Assembly: GCF_006715485.1 (NCBI RefSeq)
Contig: NZ_VFNH01000005.1
Span: forward strand, 186,001-250,000
Reading direction: 5' to 3'
DNA from: Herbaspirillum sp. SJZ107
Lineage (GTDB): Bacteria > Pseudomonadota > Gammaproteobacteria > Burkholderiales > Burkholderiaceae_D
DNA: 64,000 nucleotides
Below the pieces are notes generated by a model. That model searched no databases and had not been told where the DNA came from. It saw only the letters and a list, made by a program, of their open reading frames with translations. This document shows positions 8,322-19,197 of the stretch, one piece after another. Made by a program: the position numbers and the translations under genes. Each line of letters starts with the position of its first letter. Position 1 is the first letter of the stretch.

Positions 8322-8848
8322 AAAGGCTGGCCCTGGCCGCGATCCGCGCTTACCAGCGCTGGCTGTCGCCCTTGAAGGGCTTTTCCTGTGCTTTCCGCGT
8401 GTGGAGCGGGGCCGAGAGCTGCTCGGCCTATGGCTACCGCGTGATCGAGCGTTTCGGGCTGCGTTGCGGCCTCGGGCTGCTGGACCGGCGGCTGGCGCTG
8501 TGCGGGCACATGCACCGGCGTACACAGGCGGCCCGGGTACCGGCACCGCCCCATCCGCTGCGGCACCGGCAGCAGGGTTTCTGCGACGCGCCCTGCGACG
8601 TGCCGGCCTGCGACCTGCCTTCCTGCCATCTGCCGTCCTGCCACGGATCGTCCGCGGCCTGCGACACGGCCGGCAACGTGCTGGATGTGCTGGACGTATG
8701 CAATTGCGGTTGCGACACGGGCAATTGCGGGCGCTCGCGCCGCAACGAGGTAACACCGGGCCGCAGTGCGCAGATGGATGCGATTGCCGAGCGTACGCGC
8801 GAACAGCAGGCGCGCCGGCGGCGGGAGATGCAGGAACGGCGCGAGTGA
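8318..8848 (+). CDS. yidD: YidD-like membrane protein insertion efficiency factor with Cys-rich C-terminal tail
   Basis: 176 residues from GTG 8318, overlapping the preceding stop by four bases. Residues 6-62 match YidD: AIRAYQRWLSPLKGF, a cysteine pair around CAF...CSAYGYRVIERFGL, and a final LCG. YidD acts at the inner membrane and helps YidC/Sec insertion. Two things are odd: the segment between the two YidD cysteines is longer than the usual C-x-FxPTC, and residues 89-137 hold ten cysteines, several in a C-D/H-x-P-x-C repeat, followed by a charged C terminus rich in Arg and Gln. The tail may bind metal or form disulfides, but this is inference. Confidence 0.75.
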   Translation: MKRLALAAIRAYQRWLSPLKGFSCAFRVWSGAESCSAYGYRVIERFGLRCGLGLLDRRLALCGHMHRRTQAARVPAPPHPLRHRQQGFCDAPCDVPACDLPSCHLPSCHGSSAACDTAGNVLDVLDVCNCGCDTGNCGRSRRNEVTPGRSAQMDAIAERTREQQARRRREMQERRE

Positions 8849-8854
8849 TGCCCG

Positions 8855-9265
8855 CTAGGCTTCGTAGCGCACCTGATCCAGCCAGGCCAGCAAAGGAATC
8901 GTCGCCGGCAGCAGCGGACTCACCGAATAGGCCCCCTGCCAGGCGAACGCCTGCCCTTCCAGGCTCTGCGGCTCGCCTTCCCAGCTGCGGCTGATATAGA
9001 AATACAGGCGCACGTGCGCGTGCTCGTACACGTGCTCGACGCAGCACCAGGGTTCGCCGTCGAGCACCCGGATGCCCAGCTCTTCGAGGAATTCGCGCTG
9101 CAGCGCGTGGAAGATGTCTTCCCCGGCTTCGACCTTCCCGCCCGGGAATTCCCAATAGCCGGCGTAGGGCTTGCCTTCGGGCCGCTGGCCCAGCAGCACG
9201 TCGCCGTTGGGACGCATCAGGATGCCGACCGCGACGTCGACCGGCTTCTTCAACACCTCGGTCAT
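8855..9265 (-). CDS. mutT: Nudix hydrolase, MutT / 8-oxo-dGTP diphosphatase type
   Basis: 136 residues from ATG 9265. The Nudix box is complete: GGKVEAGEDIFHALQREFLEELGI follows G-x5-E-x7-R-E-x-x-E-E-x-G. Together with the N-terminal VAVGILMRPNGDVLLGQRPEGKPYAGYWEFPGG this fits MutT, which removes 8-oxo-dGTP from the nucleotide pool. The ORF is open further upstream, but that part overlaps the DUF815 gene and looks like shadow. It starts 2 bp after the DUF815 gene stop, so the two are probably co-transcribed. Confidence 0.88.
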   Translation of the reverse strand: MTEVLKKPVDVAVGILMRPNGDVLLGQRPEGKPYAGYWEFPGGKVEAGEDIFHALQREFLEELGIRVLDGEPWCCVEHVYEHAHVRLYFYISRSWEGEPQSLEGQAFAWQGAYSVSPLLPATIPLLAWLDQVRYEA

Positions 9266-9267
9266 GC

Positions 9268-10152
9268 TCAAGCGCCTTCCTGCAGCTTGCCGGCGTAATC
9301 CTTGGCGAACTGCCAGGCCACGCGGCCCGAGCGCGAGCCGCGGCCCAGCGCCCATTGCAGCGCTTCCGGACGCGCCGCCTCGATCTGCGCCGGGGTGCAG
9401 CCGAAGCCCGCCAGCCAGTGGCCGACGATGTCGAGGTAGTCGTCCTGGCGGAACGGGTAGAACGACAGCCACAGGCCGAAGCGCTCGGACAGCGAGATCT
9501 TTTCCTCGACCGTCTCGCCCGGGTGCAGGTCGCCGTCCTCGCCATGCCGGTAGCCGGCGTTATCCGACATCTTTTCCGGCATCAGGTGGCGCCGGTTGGA
9601 GGTCGCATAAATCAGCACGTTGTCCGACTGCGCGGCCACGCTGCCGTCCAGCGCCACTTTCAGCGCCTTGTAGCCGGCCTCGCCCTCTTCGAAACTGAGG
9701 TCGTCGCAAAAGATCACGAAGCGTTCCGGGCGCCCGGCCACCAGATCGACGATGTCCGGCAGGTCGGCCAGGTCGGCCTTGTCCACTTCGATCAGGCGCA
9801 GGCCCTGGCCGGCGAAGCCGTTCAGGCAGGCCTTGATCAGCGAGGATTTGCCGGTGCCGCGCGCGCCGGTCAGCAGCACGTTGTTGGCCGGGCGCTGCTG
9901 CACGAACTGGCGCGTGTTCTGCTCGATCTGCGCCTTCTGGCGCTCGACGTGCTGCAGGTCGTCCAGGCTGATGTTCGACGCATGCGTCACCGGCTGCAGA
10001 TAGTGGCCCCCGCCGGGACCCGAACGGCGGCGCCAGCGGAAGGCGTGGCAATGCTTGAAGTCCGGCTCGCGCGGTACCGCCGGCGGCAACAGGCTTTCCA
10101 CCCGCGCCAGCAGCGCCTCGGCCCGGTGCAGGAACTGTTCCAGCTGGTTCAT
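9268..10152 (-). CDS. DUF815-family P-loop ATPase
   Basis: 294 residues from ATG 10152 (MNQLEQFLHRAEALL). Walker A is LLTGARGTGKSSL, Walker B is RFVIFCDDLSFEEGE, and a conserved YATSNRRHLMPEKM sits at the sensor-1 position; ERFGLWLSFYPF and SRSGRVAWQFAKDY are typical late DUF815 segments. This AAA-like family is widespread in betaproteobacteria; its role is not established. A GTG two codons upstream is a possible alternative start. argJ ends 12 bp upstream of it and mutT begins 2 bp downstream, suggesting an argJ-DUF815-mutT operon. Confidence 0.88.
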   Translation of the reverse strand: MNQLEQFLHRAEALLARVESLLPPAVPREPDFKHCHAFRWRRRSGPGGGHYLQPVTHASNISLDDLQHVERQKAQIEQNTRQFVQQRPANNVLLTGARGTGKSSLIKACLNGFAGQGLRLIEVDKADLADLPDIVDLVAGRPERFVIFCDDLSFEEGEAGYKALKVALDGSVAAQSDNVLIYATSNRRHLMPEKMSDNAGYRHGEDGDLHPGETVEEKISLSERFGLWLSFYPFRQDDYLDIVGHWLAGFGCTPAQIEAARPEALQWALGRGSRSGRVAWQFAKDYAGKLQEGA

Positions 10153-10164
10153 GCGCACACCGCC

Positions 10165-11403
10165 TTACGAACGATAGTCGGCATTGATCGAGACGTAGTC
10201 GTGCGACAGGTCGCAGGTCCAGACGGTGGCCTCGGCGCTGCCGCGTCCCAGCAGCACGCGCACCACGATCTCTTCCTTCTTCATCACGCGCTGGCCGTCC
10301 TCTTCCTTGTATTCGGGATTGCGGCCGCCGGCCTTGGCCACCAGCACGTCGTCCAGGTACAGGTCCAGCTTGGCCGGGTCGAGGTCGTCCACGCCGGCGT
10401 AGCCGATCGCAGCCAGGATGCGGCCCAGGTTCGGGTCGGACGCAAAGAAGGCGGTCTTGACCAGCGGCGAGTGGGCGATCGAATAGGCGACCTTGCGGCA
10501 CTCCTCGATGTCGGTGCCCTGCTCGACGCTGACGGTGATGAACTTGGTCGCGCCTTCGCCGTCGCGGATGATCTGCTGCGCCAGGTGGCGCGCGATGCCG
10601 GTGACGGCGTCGCGCAGCGCTTCGTAGTCCGGGTGCTGCGTCGAATCGACCTGCAGGTCGCCGGCACCCGTCGCCACCAGGATGAAGGAATCGTTGGTCG
10701 AGGTGTCGCCGTCGATGGTGATCGAATTGAACGAGCGGTCGGCCGCGTATTTCACCAGTTCGTCCAGCACCGGCTGCGCCACTTTGGCGTCGATCGCCAG
10801 GTAGCCCAGCATGGTCGCCATGTTCGGCTTGATCATGCCGGCGCCCTTGCTGATGCCGGTCATGGTGACCATATGGCCGCCGATGCCGGTGGTGAGCGAG
10901 GCCGCCTTCGGCTGGGTATCGGTGGTCATGATGCTTTCCGCCGCGTTGAACCAGTTGTCCTGCTTCAGGTTGGCGATGGCGGCCGGCAGGCCGGCGACGA
11001 TCTTCTGCACCGGCAGCGGTTCCAGGATCACGCCGGTGGAGAACGGCAGCACCTGGCCGGCGTCGATGCCGAGCAGGCGCGCGACTTCGTCGCAGGTGGC
11101 GCGGGCGTTGGCCAGGCCCGGCTCGCCGGTGCCGGCGTTGGCGTTGCCGGTATTGACCACCAGCGCGCGGATCGGCTTGGCGCCGCCGGTCACTGCGGCC
11201 AGGTTGGCCTTGCAGATCTGGACCGGCGCGGCGCAGAAACGGTTCTTGGTGAAGACGCCGGCGACGGTCGCCCCCTCGGCGAGCTTCATCACGAGCAGGT
11301 CCTTGCGGTTCGGCTTCTTGATGCCGGCTTCGGCAAAGCCGAGTTCGATCCCGTTGACGGGTTTCAGTTCGGCGGCAACGGGCAGAGGGGAATTGACGGC
11401 CAT
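10165..11403 (-). CDS. argJ: Bifunctional glutamate N-acetyltransferase / ornithine acetyltransferase
   Basis: 412 residues from ATG 11403 (MAVNSPLPVAAELKPV). ArgJ moves the acetyl group from N-acetylornithine to glutamate in arginine synthesis. The self-cleavage site is visible as KPNMATMLGYL, with nucleophile Thr197, as are VNTGNANAGTG, the SIMTTDT segment and the C-terminal region with HDYVSINADYRS. Length is normal. It leads the argJ-DUF815-mutT run on the minus strand and is divergent from the DUF945-like gene. Confidence 0.97.
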   Translation of the reverse strand: MAVNSPLPVAAELKPVNGIELGFAEAGIKKPNRKDLLVMKLAEGATVAGVFTKNRFCAAPVQICKANLAAVTGGAKPIRALVVNTGNANAGTGEPGLANARATCDEVARLLGIDAGQVLPFSTGVILEPLPVQKIVAGLPAAIANLKQDNWFNAAESIMTTDTQPKAASLTTGIGGHMVTMTGISKGAGMIKPNMATMLGYLAIDAKVAQPVLDELVKYAADRSFNSITIDGDTSTNDSFILVATGAGDLQVDSTQHPDYEALRDAVTGIARHLAQQIIRDGEGATKFITVSVEQGTDIEECRKVAYSIAHSPLVKTAFFASDPNLGRILAAIGYAGVDDLDPAKLDLYLDDVLVAKAGGRNPEYKEEDGQRVMKKEEIVVRVLLGRGSAEATVWTCDLSHDYVSINADYRS

Positions 11404-11560
11404 GGCGTTCTCAAAAGGAAAGATTGTCGAATCCGGTATTGTACCGCCAGCGGCGCACAACGCGCGGACGCACCGACCTGGTCGTGAGCGCCGCAAGGTT
11501 GCATTGATTTGGTGACTTTTCCTCAGCCGTCCTTAATAATAAGAAACATTACATTTTGGA

Positions 11561-13204
11561 ATGGCCATCATGATGTCTCCGGTCTTGCGTTCCACTCTGG
11601 CGGCAACGCTGCTGGCGGCCCTCCCCGCGCTCGCCGATCCGGCTCCGGCACCGTCCGCGCCGCCGGTACCCACGCCGCCGGCTACCCTGCAGGCGGTACA
11701 GGCTGCATTGGCCGACCTGCAGCGCGGCATCGATCCCGGGCTGCCGCTGGCGCAGCAGTTCGAGCACCTGGCGGCGGCGCGGCCGTCGCCGCAGACCGCG
11801 GACAAGCTGCGCGCCGCCTTCGGCACCGACCGCCTGTACGCCATCGAGCGCCGTCCGCCGGCGGCCGGCAGGCAGGCCTGGCGCGCCACCCTGTTCCCCT
11901 TGAAATACACCTCGCCGCAGGGCACGGGCGTCGACTGGAGCGAAGGCTTGCTCGACATGGCCGTGGAACCCGACGGCAAGACCGTGCGCGGCCATGGCAG
12001 CATCGAACGCGTCGCCGTCGAAGACGCCGCCACGCGCATGCACTGGCGCGGCATCGTCTTCGACAGCCGGCAGCAGCGCGGCTATGCCGGCCTGTGGTTC
12101 GGCAGCGTCGACGCGCAGATCGCCGCCGCGCAGTTCCAGGACCGCAAGGATGGCGTCGGCATGGACATGAACGCGCTGCGCTTGTCCGCGCGCATGACCG
12201 AAAAGCCGAAGACCGTCGACATCGCCTACGACGCCCGCATCGGTTCGGTCGCCGTGGCCGGCGAACAGGTGGACGACATCCGCTTCGCGCTGCGCGTGAC
12301 CGGCATCGACAAGAAGGCGATGGCCGAACTCAAGGCGCTGCAGGAACGGCAGCAGGCCAGGCAGGAAACTCTGGCCGCGCTGACGCCGCAGCAGCAACTC
12401 GCCGTCCTCAAGCCGCTGCTGCGCAGCTTCGGCCAGGCCGCGATGGCGCGCGGCACCGCGATCGAGGTCGACCAGATCGGCGCCAGCTACCATGGCGTGC
12501 GGGCCGCCATCAAGGGCCGTATCGCGCTGCAGGGCGCCACGCCGGCCGACCTGGACGATGCCGGGCGCCTGCTGAAAAAACTGGTGGGACGCTTCGAGGT
12601 CCGGGTGCCGATGGCGCTGGTGAGCGAGATCGCCGGCACCATCGCCACAAGGCAGGTCGCGGCCCAGGCCGCGCAGCGCGGCGGCAGCGCCGATCCGCAG
12701 GCCGCCGCCCAGCTGCGCCAGAACATCACCGATCTCATGGTCGGCAAGCTGGTCGGGCCGGGCTTCGCGCGCCTCGAGAACGACATGCTGGTATCGACGC
12801 TGGAGTGGAAGACCGGCGTCCTTACCGCCAACGGCAAGCCGGTCCAGCTGCCGAAGCCGGATCAAGATACGGCCGCTGTCCCGGGCGCCGTGGCGCCCGG
12901 CCGGGGCAACTTCCTGCAGGCGCGCCTGGTCGATGGCAGCTGCACCCTGCCCGGCTTCCCGGACGAGGTCACGCGCGCCGACCGCGCGCTGCGCCAGCGC
13001 ATCGAGTTCACCATCGGCGTCGACGGCCGCGTGAAGGATGCCCAGGTCACGCAGCCGAGCGGCTTCCCGGACTACGACCGCGCCATGCTGCAGGCGCAGG
13101 GCCAGTGCACCTACATTCCTGCCCTGCGCGACGGCAAGCCGATCGAACTGCGCTCGGCGCGCGAAACGGTGCGCAGCGCGGGCACCGGCGGCACCGGGCA
13201 CTGA
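11561..13204 (+). CDS. Exported DUF945-like protein with C-terminal TonB-like domain
   Basis: 547 residues. An N-terminal signal peptide (LRSTLAATLLAALPALADP) is followed by a Pro/Ala linker and a long region resembling DUF945/YdgA: FPLKYTSPQGTGVDWSEG, SIERVAVEDAATRMHW, then a second half with VDQIGASYHGVRAAIKGRI and LENDMLVSTLEWKTGVLTAN. The last ~100 residues (SCTLPGFPDEV...IEFTIGVDGRVKDAQV...FPDYDRAMLQA...YIPALRDGKPIE) look like a TonB C-terminal domain, although no membrane anchor or energy-transducer N terminus is present. It is probably periplasmic; function unknown. Three in-frame Mets (11561, 11570, 11573) make the exact start uncertain. Confidence 0.75.
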   Translation: MAIMMSPVLRSTLAATLLAALPALADPAPAPSAPPVPTPPATLQAVQAALADLQRGIDPGLPLAQQFEHLAAARPSPQTADKLRAAFGTDRLYAIERRPPAAGRQAWRATLFPLKYTSPQGTGVDWSEGLLDMAVEPDGKTVRGHGSIERVAVEDAATRMHWRGIVFDSRQQRGYAGLWFGSVDAQIAAAQFQDRKDGVGMDMNALRLSARMTEKPKTVDIAYDARIGSVAVAGEQVDDIRFALRVTGIDKKAMAELKALQERQQARQETLAALTPQQQLAVLKPLLRSFGQAAMARGTAIEVDQIGASYHGVRAAIKGRIALQGATPADLDDAGRLLKKLVGRFEVRVPMALVSEIAGTIATRQVAAQAAQRGGSADPQAAAQLRQNITDLMVGKLVGPGFARLENDMLVSTLEWKTGVLTANGKPVQLPKPDQDTAAVPGAVAPGRGNFLQARLVDGSCTLPGFPDEVTRADRALRQRIEFTIGVDGRVKDAQVTQPSGFPDYDRAMLQAQGQCTYIPALRDGKPIELRSARETVRSAGTGGTGH

Positions 13205-13246
13205 GGCCCGGTTTGCTAAGATGCGACCACTGACCGGAGGGATTCC

Positions 13247-14302
13247 ATGACCGACAACCAACGCGATGTCGTGAGCGCCTGCTTTTCGCTGGCGATCATC
13301 GCCTTCGCCCTGTTCGTGACGCAGCGCTTCGTGCTGCCCCTGCTGTGGGCCGCCATCCTGTGCATCGCCACCTGGCCGCTGTACCGGCGCATGCTGGCGG
13401 CCCTCGGCAACCGCGGGATCCTGGCCGCGGCCCTGGTCACCGTGCTCGGCGCGGTCGTCTTCATCACTCCGCTGGCGGTCGGCGTGAGCCAGGCCGCGCA
13501 CCAGGCGCCGGCGCTGGCCCAGCTGGTCGCCAGCGCCAACACCGACGGCCTGGCGCCGCCTGCCTGGCTGCTGCGCATCCCGTTCGCCGGCAACGAGATC
13601 CACGACTGGTGGAGCGCGACGCTCGGCCAGCCGCACGGCCTGGCGCACCTGCTGCAGGACAGCTCGGTCGGGCGCATGCAGTCGGCCAGCGAAGTGCTCA
13701 AGCGGGTCGGCAGCAACGTGATGCACCGCCTGATCGACGTGGTGTTCGCCTTCGTCTGCCTGTTTTTCTTCTACAAGGACGGCGCGGCGCTGCAGCGCCA
13801 GCTCGATGCCATCGGCGCCCACCTGATCGGGCCGTCGCGCTGGACCCTGTACGCGCTCAAGGTGCCGGTCGCGGTGCGCGCCACCGTCAACGGCCTGGTG
13901 CTGGTCGGGCTGGCCGAAGGCGTCCTGCTCGGCATCGGCTACCAGATCGCCGGCGTGCCCTCGGCGGTGCTGTGGGCGGCCGCCACCGGGGTGCTGGCCA
14001 TCATCCCGTTCGGCGCGCCGCTGGCCTTCGGCGCCGTGGCCGCCCTGCTGCTGTACCAGGGCAATCCGGCTGCCGCCATCGCCATCGCCGTGTGGGGCGC
14101 CATCGTCCTGTTCGTCGCCGACCACTTCGTACGCCCGCAGATGATCGGCAGCGCCACCCAGCTGCCTTTCCTGGCGGTCCTGCTGGGCATCCTGGGCGGG
14201 GTCGAGACGCTGGGGCTGATCGGCCTGTTCGTCGGCCCGGTGGTCATGACGCTGTTCGTCACGCTGTGGCACGAGGAGAAGCGCTTCCGCGGCGCGCGTT
14301 GA
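13247..14302 (+). CDS. AI-2E-family transporter (YdiK/PerM-like)
   Basis: 351 residues with about eight hydrophobic segments in the pattern of the AI-2 exporter family: an N-terminal helix pair (LPLLWAAILCIATWPLYRRM), a central soluble segment (about residues 85-160) and a late membrane block with AVLWAAATGVLAIIPFGAPLAFG, DHFVRPQMIGSATQLPFLAVLLGILGG and GLFVGPVVMTLF. Members export diverse substrates; a role in quorum signalling cannot be inferred. A GGAGGG ribosome site precedes the ATG. merR follows 66 bp downstream. Confidence 0.88.
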   Translation: MTDNQRDVVSACFSLAIIAFALFVTQRFVLPLLWAAILCIATWPLYRRMLAALGNRGILAAALVTVLGAVVFITPLAVGVSQAAHQAPALAQLVASANTDGLAPPAWLLRIPFAGNEIHDWWSATLGQPHGLAHLLQDSSVGRMQSASEVLKRVGSNVMHRLIDVVFAFVCLFFFYKDGAALQRQLDAIGAHLIGPSRWTLYALKVPVAVRATVNGLVLVGLAEGVLLGIGYQIAGVPSAVLWAAATGVLAIIPFGAPLAFGAVAALLLYQGNPAAAIAIAVWGAIVLFVADHFVRPQMIGSATQLPFLAVLLGILGGVETLGLIGLFVGPVVMTLFVTLWHEEKRFRGAR

Positions 14303-14308
14303 AAGTGC

Positions 14309-14339
14309 TTGACCCTGACGCAGCGTGAGGTTCGAGACT
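14309..14339 (+). promoter_or_regulatory. MerR-type promoter/operator of the TipA-like regulator
   Basis: TTGACC (14309-14314) and GAGACT (14334-14339) are separated by 19 bp, the long spacer typical of MerR-controlled promoters. Centred in the spacer is an imperfect dyad, ACCCTGACGC / AGCGTGAGGTT (14312-14332), with 8 of 10 positions pairing. The regulator gene starts 30 bp downstream, so autoregulation is likely. Confidence 0.6.
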
Positions 14340-14368
14340 GGTACCACGCTGAAGAAAAGGAGAAGCCG

Positions 14369-15388
14369 ATGCTGAAAGTAGGTGAACTTGCCGCCGCCGC
14401 GGGACTGACGGTGCGCACGCTGCATCATTACGACAGCATCGGGCTGCTCCGCCCTTCGGCGCGTTCCGATGCCGGCTACCGGCTCTACGACCGCGATGAC
14501 GTGGCGCGCCTGCACCGGATCCAGGCCCTGCGCGCATTCGGCATGAGCCTGTCCGACATCGGCCTTTACCTGGACAGCCCGGCCGGCTCGCCGCTGCTGG
14601 TCGTCGAACGCCAGCTGGCGGCGCTCGACCGGCAGATCAGCGAAGCTGCGCACATGCGCAGGCAGTTGCTGCGACTGCATACCGAACTGGCGGATGGCGG
14701 CCAGCCGGACCTGTCCACGTGGTTGAGCACACTGGAGCAGATGATGGTCTACGAAAAATACTTCACCCAGGACGAGCTGGCACAGCTCCCCATGTACCAC
14801 GACGACGGCGCCAAGGCGCAGTGGAAGGCGCTGGTCGACGAAGCCGCCGCCCTGATGGGCACGGCAGCGCCCGACTCGCCCGCTGCCGCCGACCTCGCGC
14901 GGCGCTGGCTCGACGCCTTCGAGAGCGGCACCGGCGGCAACCGCGCCATGGCCTCGCGCGTGAACGCGATGGCGGCGCGCGAACCGGAAGCGATGCACAC
15001 CCAGTTCGGCATGTCGCCCGAACTGATGGGCTACGTGATGGCGGCGATCGCCGAACTCAAATATGGCGTATGGAGCAAGTACCTGGCGCCGGACGTGATC
15101 GCGCAGATGCGCCGGCACCACGCCGGCCGCGGCAAGGAGTGGGCGCTGCTGGTCGAGCAGGCGCGCGAGGCGATGCAGGCCGATCCCAAGGCCGCCGGCA
15201 CCCGTGCGCGCGAGCTGGCACGTGCATGGCTGGCGCTGTTCCACGACATGGTCGGCACCGAGCCGGCCACGGTGGATGCCTTCCGCCATGCCAGCGCGAC
15301 CGAACCGGTGCTGCGCATGGGGAACGGGATCAGCGAGGCGATGCTCGAGTGGCTGCGGCAGGCGATGCCGAAACCGGCAACGCAATGA
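14369..15388 (+). CDS. MerR-family regulator with TipAS-type drug-sensing domain
   Basis: 339 residues from ATG 14369. Residues 1-70 are a MerR winged helix-turn-helix: VGELAAAAGLTVRTLHHYDSIGLL and GYRLYDRDDVARLHRIQALR, then a dimerisation coiled coil (LLVVERQLAALDRQI). The remainder fits TipAS, the helical domain that traps antibiotics or other multi-ring ligands (MVYEKYFTQDELAQL, then helices to the C terminus), here in two successive helical blocks. TipA-like regulators activate resistance genes and their own promoter. An upstream in-frame TTG at 14309 lies inside the promoter, so the ATG preceded by AAGGAG is chosen. Confidence 0.85.
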   Translation: MLKVGELAAAAGLTVRTLHHYDSIGLLRPSARSDAGYRLYDRDDVARLHRIQALRAFGMSLSDIGLYLDSPAGSPLLVVERQLAALDRQISEAAHMRRQLLRLHTELADGGQPDLSTWLSTLEQMMVYEKYFTQDELAQLPMYHDDGAKAQWKALVDEAAALMGTAAPDSPAAADLARRWLDAFESGTGGNRAMASRVNAMAAREPEAMHTQFGMSPELMGYVMAAIAELKYGVWSKYLAPDVIAQMRRHHAGRGKEWALLVEQAREAMQADPKAAGTRARELARAWLALFHDMVGTEPATVDAFRHASATEPVLRMGNGISEAMLEWLRQAMPKPATQ

Positions 15389-15434
15389 CAATGCAGGAAC
15401 AAAAAACAATGAAGAAATAAAAAACAATGAAGAA

Positions 15435-15462
15435 AAAAAAGCGCCCCGCGGGGCGCTTTTTT
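15435..15462. terminator. Bidirectional terminator between merR and secA
   Basis: A perfect palindrome: A-tract, GCGCCCC, GCG centre, GGGCGC, T-tract. It gives a GC stem followed by a U-run on either strand, so it can end both the plus-strand merR transcript and the minus-strand secA transcript. Just upstream, a 17-base unit (aaaaaacaatgaagaaa) is repeated in tandem at about 15404-15436. Confidence 0.9.
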
Positions 15463-15474
15463 CTTTGGCTGGTA

Positions 15475-18258
<2,784 letters not shown>

Positions 18259-18320
18259 GCTGTGTTCTTAATAAGTACGCCGCGAGAAGTAAGCTCGAAA
18301 AGGCCGGGGATGATATCAAA

Positions 18321-18350
18321 AGAATATCCCCCGAAGACCGCCTGTGGCAA
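18321..18350 (-). promoter_or_regulatory. Candidate secA promoter
   Basis: On the minus strand TTGCCA (18350-18345), an 18 bp spacer and TATTCT (18326-18321) lie about 65 bp before the secA ATG. This is the best sigma-70-like match in the 255 bp secA-dciA gap. Confidence 0.4.
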
Positions 18351-18513
18351 AAAGCTACCGATTTTATCATGCGATCTGGCCACACTTGGGGTCCACGCCA
18401 CAGTTCACAAGTGCGTTTCACTAAAAAATATTATCAAATTGCATCGATTTGCGCATCGGCCGGTGCATTTCGCCAACATCGCTTTCCGGGGCCGGCTGTG
18501 GTATGTTCGGCGC

Positions 18514-19014
18514 ATGCAGTCCTCTTCCAACCAGCGTCCCTACACCATCTTCGGCACGCGCGATCGCCGCACGGCGTTCGGCGCCACCGACTTCCTGCGC
18601 TCCAACGAACGCCTGGCGGCCCTGCTGCCGGCGGCGATGCGTATCGGCAACCTGCAAAAAGACCTGCGCGTGATCCTGCCGCCGATGTATGGCGGCTGTG
18701 ACGTATTGTCCTTCCAGGACAGCGTGCTGGTACTGGCGGTGCCCTCCTCGGCCGTGGCGGCCAAGCTCAAGCAGCAGTTGCCGAAGCTGCAGGCAGGGCT
18801 GCAAAAGAAGGGCTGGCAGGTGGAATCGGTGCGTATCAAGATCCAGGTCGGCCGCGCGGTGGCGGCGGCGCAGCCGCAGGCCGTGAAACGGGTGCTGGAA
18901 TTGCCACCGACGGCGGTGCAGGCGTTCGAGGAACTGGGGGAGGCGTTGCCGGCGACGGCGCAGAATGCACCCTTGATTGCGGCCTTGCGGCGCTTGGCGG
19001 AGAAGCGGAAGTAG
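18514..19014 (+). CDS. dciA: DciA-family protein (DUF721)
   Basis: 166 residues from ATG 18514 (MQSSSNQRPYTIFG). DUF721/DciA proteins are the ancestral loaders or helpers of the replicative helicase DnaB in bacteria that lack DnaC. The DUF721 core is seen in LRSNERLAALLPAAMRIGNLQKDLRVILPP and the following LVLAVPSSAVAAKLKQQLPKLQAGLQ. Placement next to secA and lpxC is the usual betaproteobacterial context. An extended -10 (TGGTATGTT, 18499-18507) ends only 6 bp before the ATG and no ribosome site is visible, so the mRNA may be leaderless. The longer frame back to 18262 looks non-coding. Confidence 0.85.
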   Translation: MQSSSNQRPYTIFGTRDRRTAFGATDFLRSNERLAALLPAAMRIGNLQKDLRVILPPMYGGCDVLSFQDSVLVLAVPSSAVAAKLKQQLPKLQAGLQKKGWQVESVRIKIQVGRAVAAAQPQAVKRVLELPPTAVQAFEELGEALPATAQNAPLIAALRRLAEKRK

Positions 19015-19058
19015 ATTGTCTTGCCGAAGCCGCGGGATTCGATAACAGCCTGCAGTAA

Positions 19059-19143
19059 ACAACCTCGCCCCTGCGCAGGCAGGGGTCCAAGTTGTTTGGT
19101 GTGCCTCGAACTTGGATCCCTGCCTGCGCAGGGACGACGTTGT
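19059..19143. repeat. REP-like long inverted repeat between dciA and lpxC
   Basis: Two nearly identical arms of about 35 bp (19059-19093 and 19108-19143) face each other across a 14 bp loop. Each contains a CCCTGCGCAGGCAGGG core, itself palindromic, and ends with TCCAAGTT pointing to the centre. The unit resembles the short dispersed palindromic elements of GC-rich proteobacteria. It lies between convergent genes, so it may also end transcription of both. Confidence 0.75.
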
Positions 19144-19197
19144 CTTAATGCGCGTAGATACCGACTTTAACGGCTTGTTCGCCGCCGGGTGAAGACC

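Noticed and set aside
15404..15436. Tandem aaaaaacaatgaagaaa unit considered as a start of a repeat array
   Set aside because: Only two copies next to a terminator A-tract; too short and low-complexity to call a CRISPR or other array.
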